This document shows, in pieces, positions 1 to 8,572 of a stretch of DNA of 64,000 nucleotides (position 1 is its first letter; each line of letters begins with the position of its first letter). The notes under the pieces were generated by a model, which worked only from the letters and a program-made list of their open reading frames with translations, did no database searches and had not been told where the DNA came from. Source of the DNA: Streptomyces sp. R21 (GTDB taxonomy: Bacteria > Actinomycetota > Actinomycetes > Streptomycetales > Streptomycetaceae); NCBI RefSeq assembly GCF_041051975.1, contig NZ_CP163435.1, forward strand, positions 1,984,001 to 2,048,000, written 5' to 3'. A program made the translations under genes and the position numbers.

Positions 1-258
1 GCGGGCCAGTTGGCGCAGCGGGTGGCGGCCGCCGCGGAGGTGGACCAGCGGGTTGTCACGGGCGAAGAAGTCGTCGCTGGTGGCCTTCGCCAGGTGGACG
101 TCGCAACGGATCTCCGTGACCACCTTGAACGCGGGATCGATCGCGACGCTGGGCACACGGGACAGCGTGAGACTGCGGCCGTCGTTGACGCCGATCTCCA
201 GGTAGTTGCGGTTCGCCGTGACCTTGTGCAGCTCCCGCAGGAACTCATGGCGCTTCAC
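1..258 (-). CDS. Class I SAM-dependent methyltransferase, partial (C-terminus off window)
   Basis: This is the N-terminal 86 residues of a gene that continues past the left edge. The start is GTG with GGAG six bases upstream. The protein begins VKRHEFLRELHKVT and then has a Rossmann-type SAM-binding beginning, YLEIGVNDGRSLT, followed by an acidic strand (AIDPAF). That pattern is typical of small class I methyltransferases found beside sugar and glycan genes. It lies downstream of rfbD on the same strand, so it probably belongs to the dTDP-rhamnose/glycan operon. The substrate cannot be read from this fragment. The SAM-fold assignment is firm; the role in glycan modification is inference from position. 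Confidence 0.75.
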   Translation of the reverse strand, partial: MKRHEFLRELHKVTANRNYLEIGVNDGRSLTLSRVPSVAIDPAFKVVTEIRCDVHLAKATSDDFFARDNPLVHLRGGRHPLRQLAR

Positions 259-259
259 G

Positions 260-330
260 AGAGGGACTCCTAGAGGGACTCTTGGTGGGTTAGAGGGACT
301 CTTGTTCGTGGATCAGCGGGACTCTTGGTG
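260..330. repeat. Degenerate direct repeats of AGAGTCCC at the rfbD 3' end
   Basis: On the minus strand four copies of (A)AGAGTCCC(T/G)CT follow one another. The first copy contains the last codons and stop of rfbD; the last supplies the Shine-Dalgarno GGAG of the methyltransferase. The copies look like slippage products of the rfbD 3' end. Confidence 0.6.
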
Positions 331-1203
331 GATCTCTTTACGGATGCGGGACAGTGCTTCGTGCAGTGCGGGGCGCCAGTCGCGGAGCGGTTCGAGACCG
401 ATCTCCTTCCACCGGTCGTGCCCGAGGGCGCTGTAGGCGGGGCGGGGCGCCGGGCGCGGGAAGGCCTCGCTGGTGGTGGGGTGCACCCGGTCCGGGTCGG
501 CTCCGATGCCCCGGAAGACCTCCTTGGCCAGCTCGCACCAGGTGGCCTCGCCCGAGCTGGTGGCGTGGAACACCCCGTGTGCACCCTCGGCCCGGCCGAG
601 CAGCGGGCCGAGGTCGGCGATGCGTACGGCGACGTCCGTGCTCCACGTCGGCTGCCCGCGCTGGTCGTCGACGACGTCGAGGGTGTCGCGGCGGGCCTCG
701 AGGTCGATCATCGTACGGACGAAGTTGCGGCCGTGGACGCCGTAGAGCCAGGCGGTCCGCACGACGGCGCTCGCCCCCGGGAGTTCCTCCAGGACGGCCC
801 GCTCCCCCGCGAGTTTGGTGCGGCCGTACGCGGTGCGCGGGGCGGTCGGGTGGTCTTCCGGGTACGGGGTGCTGCGGGCGTCGCCGGGGAAGACGTAGTC
901 GGTGGAGACATGGACCAGGCGCGCGCCGCGCGTGGCGCAGGCGCGGGCGAGGAGGCGCGGCCCCTCGCCGTTGATCAGCAGCGCCCGCTCCTCGTCCGTC
1001 TCGGCGTCGTCCACGGCGGTGTACGCGGCGCAGTTCACGACGATGTCGGGCCGGTGCTCGGCGAGCGCCCGGTCGAGTTCCTCCGAACGGGTGATGTCGA
1101 GTGCGGCGCGGTCGAGGCCCACGACCTCCTCGCCGCGCCCGGTCAGTTCCTCGACGACGTCGCGGCCGAGCATGCCGCCCGCTCCGGTGACGAGCCACCT
1201 CAT
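313..1203 (-). CDS. rfbD: dTDP-4-dehydrorhamnose reductase
   Basis: RfbD/RmlD performs the last step of dTDP-L-rhamnose synthesis, the NAD(P)H-dependent reduction of dTDP-4-keto-L-rhamnose in the cytoplasm. The 296-aa product has the N-terminal nucleotide motif GAGGMLG (residues 7-13), HVSTDYVFPG and the YGRTKLAGE active-site stretch (YxxxK) expected of this extended SDR. Its length fits the family. The ATG overlaps the rfbB stop (ATGA), showing translational coupling. The C-terminus ends in IHQESR, and the same DNA is repeated downstream. rfbC, the 3,5-epimerase gene that should precede this step, is not in the window. Confidence 0.95.
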   Translation of the reverse strand: MRWLVTGAGGMLGRDVVEELTGRGEEVVGLDRAALDITRSEELDRALAEHRPDIVVNCAAYTAVDDAETDEERALLINGEGPRLLARACATRGARLVHVSTDYVFPGDARSTPYPEDHPTAPRTAYGRTKLAGERAVLEELPGASAVVRTAWLYGVHGRNFVRTMIDLEARRDTLDVVDDQRGQPTWSTDVAVRIADLGPLLGRAEGAHGVFHATSSGEATWCELAKEVFRGIGADPDRVHPTTSEAFPRPAPRPAYSALGHDRWKEIGLEPLRDWRPALHEALSRIRKEIHQESR

Positions 1204-2210
1204 GCGTGCCCCTCGCCCTGCTGCGGGGCGCCGCCGCTCGCCTGGTCGACGCGCCGCTTGAGCGGCTCCCACCAGGCCCGGTTGTCGCGGTACCAGGCGA
1301 CGGTGTCGGCGAGGCCGGCCGTGAAGTCGTGGCGCGGGCGGTAGCCCAGCTCGTCGCGGATCTTGCTCCAGTCGACGGAGTAGCGCAGGTCGTGGCCCTT
1401 GCGGTCCTCGACGTACTGGACGCGGTCCCAGTCCGCTCCGCAGGAGTCCAGGAGCAGGCCGGTCAGCTCCTTGTTGCTCAGCTCGGTGCCGCCGCCGATG
1501 TTGTACACCTCGCCCGGGCGGCCCGCGGTGCGCACCAGCTCGACGCCCTGGCAGTGGTCCTCGACGTGCAGCCAGTCGCGGACGTTCAGGCCCTCGCCGT
1601 AGAGCGGGACCTTCTTCCCGTCGAGCAGGTTGCTGATGAAGAGCGGGATGACCTTCTCGGGGAACTGGTGCGGTCCGTAGTTGTTGGAGCAGCGGGTGAC
1701 CCGCACGTCCAGGCCGTGGGTGCGGTGGTAGGCGAGGGCGAGCAGGTCGGAGGAGGCCTTGGACGCCGAGTACGGCGAGTTGGGCTGGAGGGGGTGCTCC
1801 TCCGGCCAGGAGCCGGACTCGATCGAGCCGTAGACCTCGTCGGTGGAGATGTGGACGAAGGGGCCCACCTGATAGCGCAGGGCCGCGTCCAGCAGGGTCT
1901 GCGTGCCGACGACGTTCGTCTGGACGAAGTCGCTCGCGCCCTCGATGGACCGGTCCACATGGGACTCGGCGGCGAAGTGGACGACCTGGTCCGCCTCGGC
2001 CATCAGCTTGTCGACCAGTTCGGCGTCGCGGATGTCGCCGCGGACGAACTCCAGGCGGGGGTGGTCGAGGGGCAGGTTTTCCAGGGTGCCCGCGTAGGTG
2101 AGCTTGTCGAGCACGGTGATGCGCGGCGCGTCGGGCGCTTCCGAGGCGAGCAACGAGCGGACGTACGTGGAGCCGATGAACCCGGCGGCGCCGGTGACGA
2201 GAAGGTTCAT
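1200..2210 (-). CDS. rfbB: dTDP-glucose 4,6-dehydratase
   Basis: RfbB/RmlB converts dTDP-D-glucose to dTDP-4-keto-6-deoxy-D-glucose using tightly bound NAD+. The 336-aa protein starts MNLLVTGAAGFIGS, with the GxxGxxG motif, and carries HISTDEVYGS, the YSASKASSD catalytic YxxxK and CSNNYGPHQFPEK, all hallmarks of RmlB. It overlaps both neighbours by four bases (rfbA stop/rfbB start and rfbB stop/rfbD start), so rfbA-rfbB-rfbD form one operon. The intermediate feeds rhamnose and other 6-deoxysugars, so a role in a glycosylated natural product is possible, but cell-wall or exopolysaccharide rhamnose is the simpler reading. Confidence 0.96.
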   Translation of the reverse strand: MNLLVTGAAGFIGSTYVRSLLASEAPDAPRITVLDKLTYAGTLENLPLDHPRLEFVRGDIRDAELVDKLMAEADQVVHFAAESHVDRSIEGASDFVQTNVVGTQTLLDAALRYQVGPFVHISTDEVYGSIESGSWPEEHPLQPNSPYSASKASSDLLALAYHRTHGLDVRVTRCSNNYGPHQFPEKVIPLFISNLLDGKKVPLYGEGLNVRDWLHVEDHCQGVELVRTAGRPGEVYNIGGGTELSNKELTGLLLDSCGADWDRVQYVEDRKGHDLRYSVDWSKIRDELGYRPRHDFTAGLADTVAWYRDNRAWWEPLKRRVDQASGGAPQQGEGHA

Positions 2211-3274
2211 GAATGGATGCGCACCTCGCTGTGGTCTCCGAGTACGAGTCGGTGGGCATGGGGAACACCGGGCGCCGGGGTCACCTCGACATGCCGGCCG
2301 ATGAGCGAGGACTCGATCCGGCCCACCCCGTCGATCGACGACTCCCGCAGCACGATGGAGAACTCCAGCTCGCTGTCCGTGATCCGGCAGTTCTCCGCGA
2401 TGGAGGTGAAGGGCCCGACGTAGGAGTTGCTGACGACCGTGCCGGAGCCGATGACGACGGGACCGACGATCCGGGAGCCGGTGATCCGGGCGCCCTCCTC
2501 GATCACCACCCGCCCGATCGCCTCGGACGCCTCGTCGACGTCGCCGTCGATGCGGGGCTCCAGGGTCTCCAGCACCGTGCGGTTGACCTCGAGCATGTCG
2601 GTGACGTTGCCCGTGTCCTTCCAGTAGCCCTTGATGAGCGTGGAGCGGACGTCGGCCTTGGTGTCGATCAGATGCTGGATGGCGTGGGTGATCTCCAACT
2701 CGCCGCGCCAGGACGGTTCGATGGCGCGTACGGCGTCGTGGATGACCGGCGTGAAGAGGTACACCCCGACCAGGGCGAGGTCGCTCTTGGGGTGCTGGGG
2801 CTTCTCCTCCAGGCCGACCACCTGCCCGGCCGGGTCGAGCTCGGCGACACCGAAAGCGCGCGGGTCGGGCACCTGGGTGAGCAGGATCTGGGCGTCCGGC
2901 CGGTGCGTGCGGAAGTCGTCGACGATGCCGGTGATGCCGCCGATGATGAAGTTGTCGCCGAGGTACATGACGAAGTCGTCGTCACCGAGGTAGTCGCGGG
3001 CGATCTGCACGGCGTGGGCCAGCCCGAGGGGCCGCTCCTGGGGGATGTAGGTGACCTTTAGGCCGAATCTCGACCCGTCGCCCACCGCCTCCTGGATTTC
3101 CACAGCGGTGTCACCGACGATCACACCGACCTCGGTGATCCCTGCCGCCGCGATCGCTTCGAGTCCGTAGAACAGCACAGCTTTGTTCGCCACGGGTACG
3201 AGCTGCTTGGCCGAGGTATGCGTGATCGGCCTCAACCGCGTACCGGCGCCGCCGGAGAGCACGAGAGCCTTCAT
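2207..3274 (-). CDS. rfbA: Glucose-1-phosphate thymidylyltransferase
   Basis: RfbA/RmlA joins glucose-1-phosphate and dTTP to give dTDP-glucose, the first step of the pathway. The signature GGAGTRLRPITHTSAKQ lies at the N-terminus, and a left-handed beta-helix-like tail (repeated VVIEEGARI, VVIGSGTVV) fills the C-terminal third. The 355-aa length and tail match the long StrD-like form common in actinomycetes rather than the about 290-aa enterobacterial form. I chose ATG 3274; an in-frame GTG lies at 3283. A TAGGGT -10 hexamer ends at 3283, which would make a transcript starting at or next to this ATG, i.e. leaderless. Confidence 0.94.
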   Translation of the reverse strand: MKALVLSGGAGTRLRPITHTSAKQLVPVANKAVLFYGLEAIAAAGITEVGVIVGDTAVEIQEAVGDGSRFGLKVTYIPQERPLGLAHAVQIARDYLGDDDFVMYLGDNFIIGGITGIVDDFRTHRPDAQILLTQVPDPRAFGVAELDPAGQVVGLEEKPQHPKSDLALVGVYLFTPVIHDAVRAIEPSWRGELEITHAIQHLIDTKADVRSTLIKGYWKDTGNVTDMLEVNRTVLETLEPRIDGDVDEASEAIGRVVIEEGARITGSRIVGPVVIGSGTVVSNSYVGPFTSIAENCRITDSELEFSIVLRESSIDGVGRIESSLIGRHVEVTPAPGVPHAHRLVLGDHSEVRIHS

Positions 3275-3282
3275 CTGGTTCA

Positions 3283-3288
3283 CCCTAG
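3283..3288 (-). promoter_or_regulatory. Candidate -10 (TAGGGT) of the rfbA operon
   Basis: On the minus strand TAGGGT lies 8 bases before ATG 3274. It fits the actinomycete vegetative -10 consensus TAGRRT. No convincing -35 hexamer is visible, so the promoter and the leaderless start are tentative. Confidence 0.35.
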
Positions 3289-3370
3289 CCGTGATCGTCC
3301 ACGACGGGCATTGATTGTTTTCAGTTCTGTGCGATCACAGGCCACCTGGGGCTTCGGTGACAAAACGTAC

Positions 3371-3410
3371 GGCCTGTCCCGCTGCCGAGGCTCGGGCAGC
3401 GGAACAGGCC
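3371..3410 (-). terminator. Hairpin terminator downstream of gap
   Basis: A 16-bp stem (GGCCTGTCCCGCTGCC with its complement, one G-T pair) and an 8-base loop are followed on the minus strand by GTTTTG. It lies 20 bases after the gap stop codon and separates gap from the rfb operon. Confidence 0.75.
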
Positions 3411-3429
3411 GGGGAACGGGCCTTCTGGA

Positions 3430-4875
3430 TCAGACCGCCGGGGCCGGGTACGTCGGGTACTCGACGCCCGAGACGTGCTGGACCACACGGATGACCTGGC
3501 AGGAGTAGCCGAACTCGTTGTCGTACCAGAGGTAGAGGATCGCGTTGTCGCCGTCGACCTTGGTGGCGCCGGCATCGACGATCGAGGCGTGGCGCGAGCC
3601 CATGAAGTCGCTGGAGACCGCGTCGGGCGCCGTGGTGAAGTCGATCTGGCGTTTGAGCGGTGACGTCAGCGACACGTTGCGGAGGTAGTCGAGGACCTCT
3701 TCACGGGTGGTCTCGCGGCCCAGCCGCAGGCTGAGGATCGCGATCGAGACGTCCGGCACCGGGACGCGGATCGAGCTGCCGGTGATCGGCGCCTTGAGGT
3801 CGGGCAGCGCCTTCGCGACGGCGGAGGCGGCGCCGGTCTCGGTGATGACCATGTTCAGCGGCGCGGAACGGCCACGGCGGTCGGCCTTGTGGTAGTTGTC
3901 CAGCAGATTCTGGTCGTTGGTGAACGAGTGGACGGTCTCCACGTGGCCGCGCAGCACGCCGTACTCGTCGTTCATCGCCTTCAGCGGCGGGACGATCGCG
4001 TTGGTGGTGCAGGAGGCGCAGGACAGGATCTGCTCGTCCGGCTTGATCGTGTCGTGGTTGACGCCGTGCACGATGTTCGGGACGTCGCCCTTGCCGGGCG
4101 CGGTCAGGACGACCTTGTCGATGCCGGGGCGCAGGTGCTGGGAGAGGCCCTCGCGGTCGCGCCACTTGCCCGTGTTGTCGATGAGGATGGCGTCGTTGAT
4201 GCCGTACGCCGTGTAGTCGACCTCCGACGGGTCGCCCGCGTAGATCACCTTGATCTCGTTGCCGTTGGCGATGATCGTGCTCTTCGCCTCGTCGACGGTG
4301 ATCGTGCCCTGGAACTGGCCGTGGATGGAGTCGCGGCGCAGCAGCGAGGCGCGCTTGACGATGTCCTGGTCACCGCCCTGGCGTACGACGATGGCGCGCA
4401 GCCGCAGGCCGTTGCCGGAGCCGGACTTCTCGATCAGCAGACGGGCCACCAGGCGGCCGATGCGGCCGAAGCCGTAGAGGACGACGTCGCGGCCCTCGCC
4501 GCGCTCGATCTTGTTGGCACCCGTGGCGCCCGCGACGGCCCCGGCGGTGAACTCCTCGACCGAGAGACCGCGGTCGTCGGCCTTGTACGTCGCGGCGAGC
4601 ATGCCGATGTCGATCTGGGACGGACCGAGGTCGAGTGCGGTCAGCGCCTGGAGGAACGGCAGGGTCTCGACGACCGAGAGCTCCTCGCCGGCGATCTGCC
4701 GGGCGAACCGGTGGGTCTTCAGGATGCTGACCACCGACTTGTTCACCAAGGAGCGGCTGTGCAGCAGGACCGTCACGTCCCGCTCGCGGTGCAGCTTCCC
4801 GATGATCGGGATCATCGACTCCGCGATCTCCTCGCGGGTCTTCCAGTCGGTGAACGAGTCGTCATTGACAGTCAC
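3430..4875 (-). CDS. gap: Glyceraldehyde-3-phosphate dehydrogenase, long form
   Basis: The enzyme oxidises and phosphorylates glyceraldehyde-3-phosphate with NAD(P)+. The 481-aa protein has an N-terminal extension of about 125 residues before the Rossmann motif YGFGRIGRL; classical GAPDH is about 335 aa. The catalytic Cys sits in CASCTTNAI, and the phosphate-binding SFTNDQN and C-terminal WYDNEFGYS motifs are intact. Long-form paralogues occur in many actinomycetes beside a classical gap gene. The start is GTG 4875 with no good Shine-Dalgarno; the upstream 207 bases to the divergent gene hold no other gene. Its metabolic role here, glycolytic or gluconeogenic, is not resolved. Confidence 0.93.
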   Translation of the reverse strand: MTVNDDSFTDWKTREEIAESMIPIIGKLHRERDVTVLLHSRSLVNKSVVSILKTHRFARQIAGEELSVVETLPFLQALTALDLGPSQIDIGMLAATYKADDRGLSVEEFTAGAVAGATGANKIERGEGRDVVLYGFGRIGRLVARLLIEKSGSGNGLRLRAIVVRQGGDQDIVKRASLLRRDSIHGQFQGTITVDEAKSTIIANGNEIKVIYAGDPSEVDYTAYGINDAILIDNTGKWRDREGLSQHLRPGIDKVVLTAPGKGDVPNIVHGVNHDTIKPDEQILSCASCTTNAIVPPLKAMNDEYGVLRGHVETVHSFTNDQNLLDNYHKADRRGRSAPLNMVITETGAASAVAKALPDLKAPITGSSIRVPVPDVSIAILSLRLGRETTREEVLDYLRNVSLTSPLKRQIDFTTAPDAVSSDFMGSRHASIVDAGATKVDGDNAILYLWYDNEFGYSCQVIRVVQHVSGVEYPTYPAPAV

Positions 4876-5082
4876 AGATTTATCTTTCGAGCTAGGCGGC
4901 GCTCATATGGTAACCCGACCGCTTTCTGGCCATGGAGGGGGCTCCCGCCTGGGCACGCCGGGACACGCATCTCGAAGGTGAACTGCTCCTGACAACCGGG
5001 TGTACAACCATTCACCCCTTGCTCATGTCGAACTGGCGAACAACGGCGTCTGCCTTGCCGCAGCGGTCCCTGGGGGGAAGCC

Positions 5083-7203
5083 TTGCGCGTCATGATCCGT
5101 CGGTTGTATGCGTTCCTGGGCGTGCGCGGGAAGGCCGACCTGGTTCTTGTGTTCCTGTTCGGCGCCACCTTCGCGGCGCTGCCCGTCTTCGCGCTGCTGC
5201 CGTCGCTGTGGGGCTTCGCCGCGGCGTCGGCCGTCAGCTATCTCGCCGACGAGGCACTGCATGTGCGGGCCCCGGGGTTCGTCCGCCGGCTGGCGACGTT
5301 ACAGCTCAACCGCACCATGCGGTTCGCCACCCGAACGGTGATGCTGCTCGCCCTGGCCGACCGGCTGGACGCACCGGACGCACTGCTGGTCACCGGGCTG
5401 GCGGTGTTCAGCGCCCACTTCGCCCTGGTGATGCTGTACGGGGTGCTGCACCGCGCCATCCGGGTGCGCCGGGTGCTGCCGGTGGTCGTGCGCAACCTCG
5501 ACATGAGCGAGGCAGGCATCCCGGAGCACCCGCCCGCCCACCTCTACCGGCGTTTTCTGCGCAAGCTGCTCCACCTCGACCTGCCGGCCCACGCGGGGCT
5601 GCTCGCCGCGCTCGCGGCCGCAGCGCGGTACCCGGCGAACATCGGCTACGCGGTGACGGCCGGGCTCTCGGTGGCGGCGGTGCTGGCCCTGCTGAGGCAG
5701 GTCCGCAGGGCCCGCCGGACGCCGGGACGGGAGGACGTGATCCGCGAGGTGAACCGCCAACTGGCCGGGTACCGGCCCGAGGTGGCGCTGTACTTCAGCT
5801 TCGCCGCGGTGTCCCGGGACTTCATGTACCAGGTCAACATGTGGATCGAGACGCTGGAGCGGCTCGACCTGCGGCCGTTGATCATCCTTCGGGAGCGGGC
5901 CTCGTTCCGCTCGCTCGGCCGCACCCGGCTCCCGGTCGTCTGCGTGCCCAAGGCCGACGACCTGGCCGAGCTGGAACTGCCCGACGTCCGGGTCGTCCTC
6001 TACCCCGGCAACGCCGGCAAGAACGTGCACATGCTGCGCGTCGCCGAGGCCAAGCACGTCTTCATCGGCCACGGCGACAGCGACAAGCTCGCCAGCAGCA
6101 ACCGGGTCAGCAAGGTGTACGACGAGATCTGGGTGGCCGGCCGGGCAGGCCGCGACCGCTATCAGCGGATACGGCACGCCATCAACGACGAGGCCATCGT
6201 CGAGGTGGGCCGCCCGCAGCTGGCCTCCATCCGGCTGCACGCCGACCACACGCCCGGCCCGCTGCCCGTCGTCCTGTACGCGCCCACCTGGGAGGGCTGG
6301 AGCGACGACGACTGCCACACCTCACTGATCCCGATGGGCGTGTCCCTGATCGAGAAGCTCCTCTCGGAGAACGTACGCGTCCTCTACAAGCCGCATCCGC
6401 TCACCGGCAAACGCTCCCCCGCGGCGGCCGCCGCGGACCGGGCCGTCCGGGCGCTGCTGAGCACTGACAACGAGCATCGCGACGCCGCAGACGCACAGGC
6501 CGCGATCGACGCCGCCGGACCGCGGCTGAGGGAGATCCAGGCCCGGCTGGGCGAGTTGACGGGGCGTCTGCGCGGCGACGACGCCCAGCAGACCCGTGAG
6601 GCGCGGATTCCCGACCATGACGGCACGGCCGAGTGGCACGAGCTGCACGCCGAGTGGCACCGGCTCTTCTGGGAGAGCCGCGGCCCGCTCAGGCACCACG
6701 CGATACTCAAGCAACTGCCCACGCTCTACGAGTGCTTCAACCAGGCCGACATCCTCATCAGCGACGTCTCCTCCGTGGTCGCCGACTTCGTGGCCAGTCT
6801 CAAGCCGTACGTCCTGACCAACGCCCACGACCTGCCCGACGAGGACTTCCGCGCCGCCTACACCACCGCCGGCGGCGCCTATCTGCTCGACCGGGACTGC
6901 GCCCAACTGCCCGAGATCCTGCGGTCGGTGCGCGAGCCGCGCCACGATCCGATGTCGTCTCAGCGCCGGATCCTCAAGCAGTACGTCCTGGGGCCGGACC
7001 GGCCCACCTCGATGGAGCGGTTCAACGCGGCCGTCAACGACTTGGCCGACAGGGCTGCGGCAGAACGTGTCCCGACGGAGGGCGTCTCGAACGAGGGCGT
7101 CTCGAAGGAGGGTGTCTCGACGGGCGTCGAGCCTCTCGCGGAGCGAGTTCAGGACACCGCGATTCCGCCGCAGCGGGCCGACTCGGCCGACCTGGTCGGG
7201 TGA
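5083..7203 (+). CDS. Membrane-anchored CDP-glycerol glycerophosphotransferase-like protein
   Basis: The roughly 706-aa protein has about four hydrophobic segments in its first 215 residues, then a large cytoplasmic domain resembling the TagB/TagF CDP-glycerol:polyglycerolphosphate transferases. Visible marks are a nucleotide-binding-like stretch VFIGHGDSDKLASSNR, VYDEIWVAGRAGRDRY, YAPTWEGW and DILISDVSSVVADF. Members polymerise or prime teichoic-acid-like polymers at the inner membrane face. GGGGGGAA serves either TTG 5083 or ATG 5092. Codon 73 (5299-5301) is TTA, so translation should depend on the bldA tRNA. The C-terminus carries short GVSNEGVSKEGVS repeats. It converges with the next gene (9-bp gap). 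Polymer and donor are unproven. Confidence 0.72.
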   Translation: MRVMIRRLYAFLGVRGKADLVLVFLFGATFAALPVFALLPSLWGFAAASAVSYLADEALHVRAPGFVRRLATLQLNRTMRFATRTVMLLALADRLDAPDALLVTGLAVFSAHFALVMLYGVLHRAIRVRRVLPVVVRNLDMSEAGIPEHPPAHLYRRFLRKLLHLDLPAHAGLLAALAAAARYPANIGYAVTAGLSVAAVLALLRQVRRARRTPGREDVIREVNRQLAGYRPEVALYFSFAAVSRDFMYQVNMWIETLERLDLRPLIILRERASFRSLGRTRLPVVCVPKADDLAELELPDVRVVLYPGNAGKNVHMLRVAEAKHVFIGHGDSDKLASSNRVSKVYDEIWVAGRAGRDRYQRIRHAINDEAIVEVGRPQLASIRLHADHTPGPLPVVLYAPTWEGWSDDDCHTSLIPMGVSLIEKLLSENVRVLYKPHPLTGKRSPAAAAADRAVRALLSTDNEHRDAADAQAAIDAAGPRLREIQARLGELTGRLRGDDAQQTREARIPDHDGTAEWHELHAEWHRLFWESRGPLRHHAILKQLPTLYECFNQADILISDVSSVVADFVASLKPYVLTNAHDLPDEDFRAAYTTAGGAYLLDRDCAQLPEILRSVREPRHDPMSSQRRILKQYVLGPDRPTSMERFNAAVNDLADRAAAERVPTEGVSNEGVSKEGVSTGVEPLAERVQDTAIPPQRADSADLVG

Positions 7204-7212
7204 GCGGCGCCG

Positions 7213-8325
7213 TCAGCCCTTGGTCGCGATGTAGTAGGCGTTGAGCGGGTCGCCCTCCACCGACTTGATGTCGACATGCTCGAAGCCGGCCTCCTTCAGC
7301 ATCCGGACCGCCGTCTCCTGACCCCACACGGTGCCGAGGCCCGCTCCGCCGGTGCTGAGCGAGGTCGTCATGCAGTAGAAGACCGAGAAGCAGTAGAGCG
7401 CGGGGCCGAAGACGTGTTCGGTGTTCTTCTCCAGCCTGCTGGACGCGGCGATGTCGCACATGAGGAACGTTCCGCCGTCACGCAGGGCCCCTGCGATCGC
7501 CGTCAGTGTCTCGGCCGGCTGCGCCAGGTCGTGGATCACGTCGAAGGCGGTGATCAGGTCGTACTCGCCGCTGATCTGCGTCGAATCCGCCACGGTGTAG
7601 CGCACGTTGCCGACCCCGAGGCGGCTCGCCTCGGCGCGTGCGGCCTCGACGCCGGCCTCGGAGCGGTCCAGACCGTGGAAGCGGCCGGCGGGGAAGGCCT
7701 GCGCCAGTACGAGGGGGGCATGCCCCTGCCCGGTGCCCACGTCGAGGACGTCGAGACCGGCGCGGAGCCGCTCGGGGAGGTCCGGTACCAGCGGCACGAT
7801 CGTGCTCACCAGCGCCGCGTCGTAGACACGGGCGGTCTCCTCGGCCTGCAGCGCCTGGAACCGCGGATAGGAGGTGTAGGGCACGCCTCCGCCGTCCCGG
7901 AAGCAGCGCACGACCTGCTGTTCGACCTCACCCATCAGCCCGATGTACGGCATCATCCCGGCCAGGTTGTCCGGGCCGGCCGCGGTGGTCAGCGAGGCGG
8001 CGTGCTCGGGCGGCAGGGCATAGGTCTCGCCCTCCGGCTCGTACTCGACGAATCCGCCGACGACCATGCCGCCCAGCCACTCGCGCACGTACCGCTCGTC
8101 GAGGCCCGCCGCCTTGGCGACATCCGCACTGGTCGACGGCGGAAGGGCAGCCATGGTGTCGAACAGGCCGCTCTGGTGACCCAGGCTGGTGAGCAGGGCC
8201 AGCGCGCTCTTGTTGAGCACATCAACCATTTCCCCCGCGAAAGCCTCCTGCTTGGCAGGATCGAGCGGTGCCTGCTCCTGCCGCGCAGCGTCGGGTACCG
8301 CCTGCTTCTCTTCGAGAATCGACAT
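7213..8325 (-). CDS. Class I SAM-dependent methyltransferase with N-terminal winged-helix region
   Basis: The 370-aa product has a helical N-terminal region typical of winged-helix dimerisation domains (FAGEMVDVLNKSALALLTSLG) and a SAM-binding core from about residue 190: VLDVGTGQGHAPLVLA, then FHGLDRSEAG, then DLITAFDVIHDL. This two-domain layout is shared by the conserved 'class I SAM-dependent methyltransferase' family widespread in actinomycetes and resembles O-methyltransferases without being assignable to a substrate. I chose ATG 8325 because GGAAGGGG lies 5 bases upstream; a GTG at 8340 has no ribosome site. It is divergent from the TerD gene. Confidence 0.85.
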   Translation of the reverse strand: MSILEEKQAVPDAARQEQAPLDPAKQEAFAGEMVDVLNKSALALLTSLGHQSGLFDTMAALPPSTSADVAKAAGLDERYVREWLGGMVVGGFVEYEPEGETYALPPEHAASLTTAAGPDNLAGMMPYIGLMGEVEQQVVRCFRDGGGVPYTSYPRFQALQAEETARVYDAALVSTIVPLVPDLPERLRAGLDVLDVGTGQGHAPLVLAQAFPAGRFHGLDRSEAGVEAARAEASRLGVGNVRYTVADSTQISGEYDLITAFDVIHDLAQPAETLTAIAGALRDGGTFLMCDIAASSRLEKNTEHVFGPALYCFSVFYCMTTSLSTGGAGLGTVWGQETAVRMLKEAGFEHVDIKSVEGDPLNAYYIATKG

Positions 8326-8572
8326 GATCGCCCCTTCCACGTGCCACTACGACGCACCGGCGGGGTCCGGCCGCATTTGTCACGTTACGCCGGAATACGG
8401 GCCACGGATCTTACGGAGCGGGAACACCCCCTTCGCGGGGGCCTCGCGCCGGTCATGCGTCAGCAAAGTCTCCGCACGCGAGCACCGCGTCCCACCTGGA
8501 AGGATGGACAATCAGCCTTCGCCGTAAATGGAGTTGGCGCAAAGGGTGTGGCGCGACGGGGAGGTGAGTCCG

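Noticed and set aside
313..2268. A 651-residue minus-strand frame spanning rfbD and rfbB
   Set aside because: Only its last 296 residues are real (RfbD). The first part is an out-of-frame reading of rfbB, rich in Arg and Pro.
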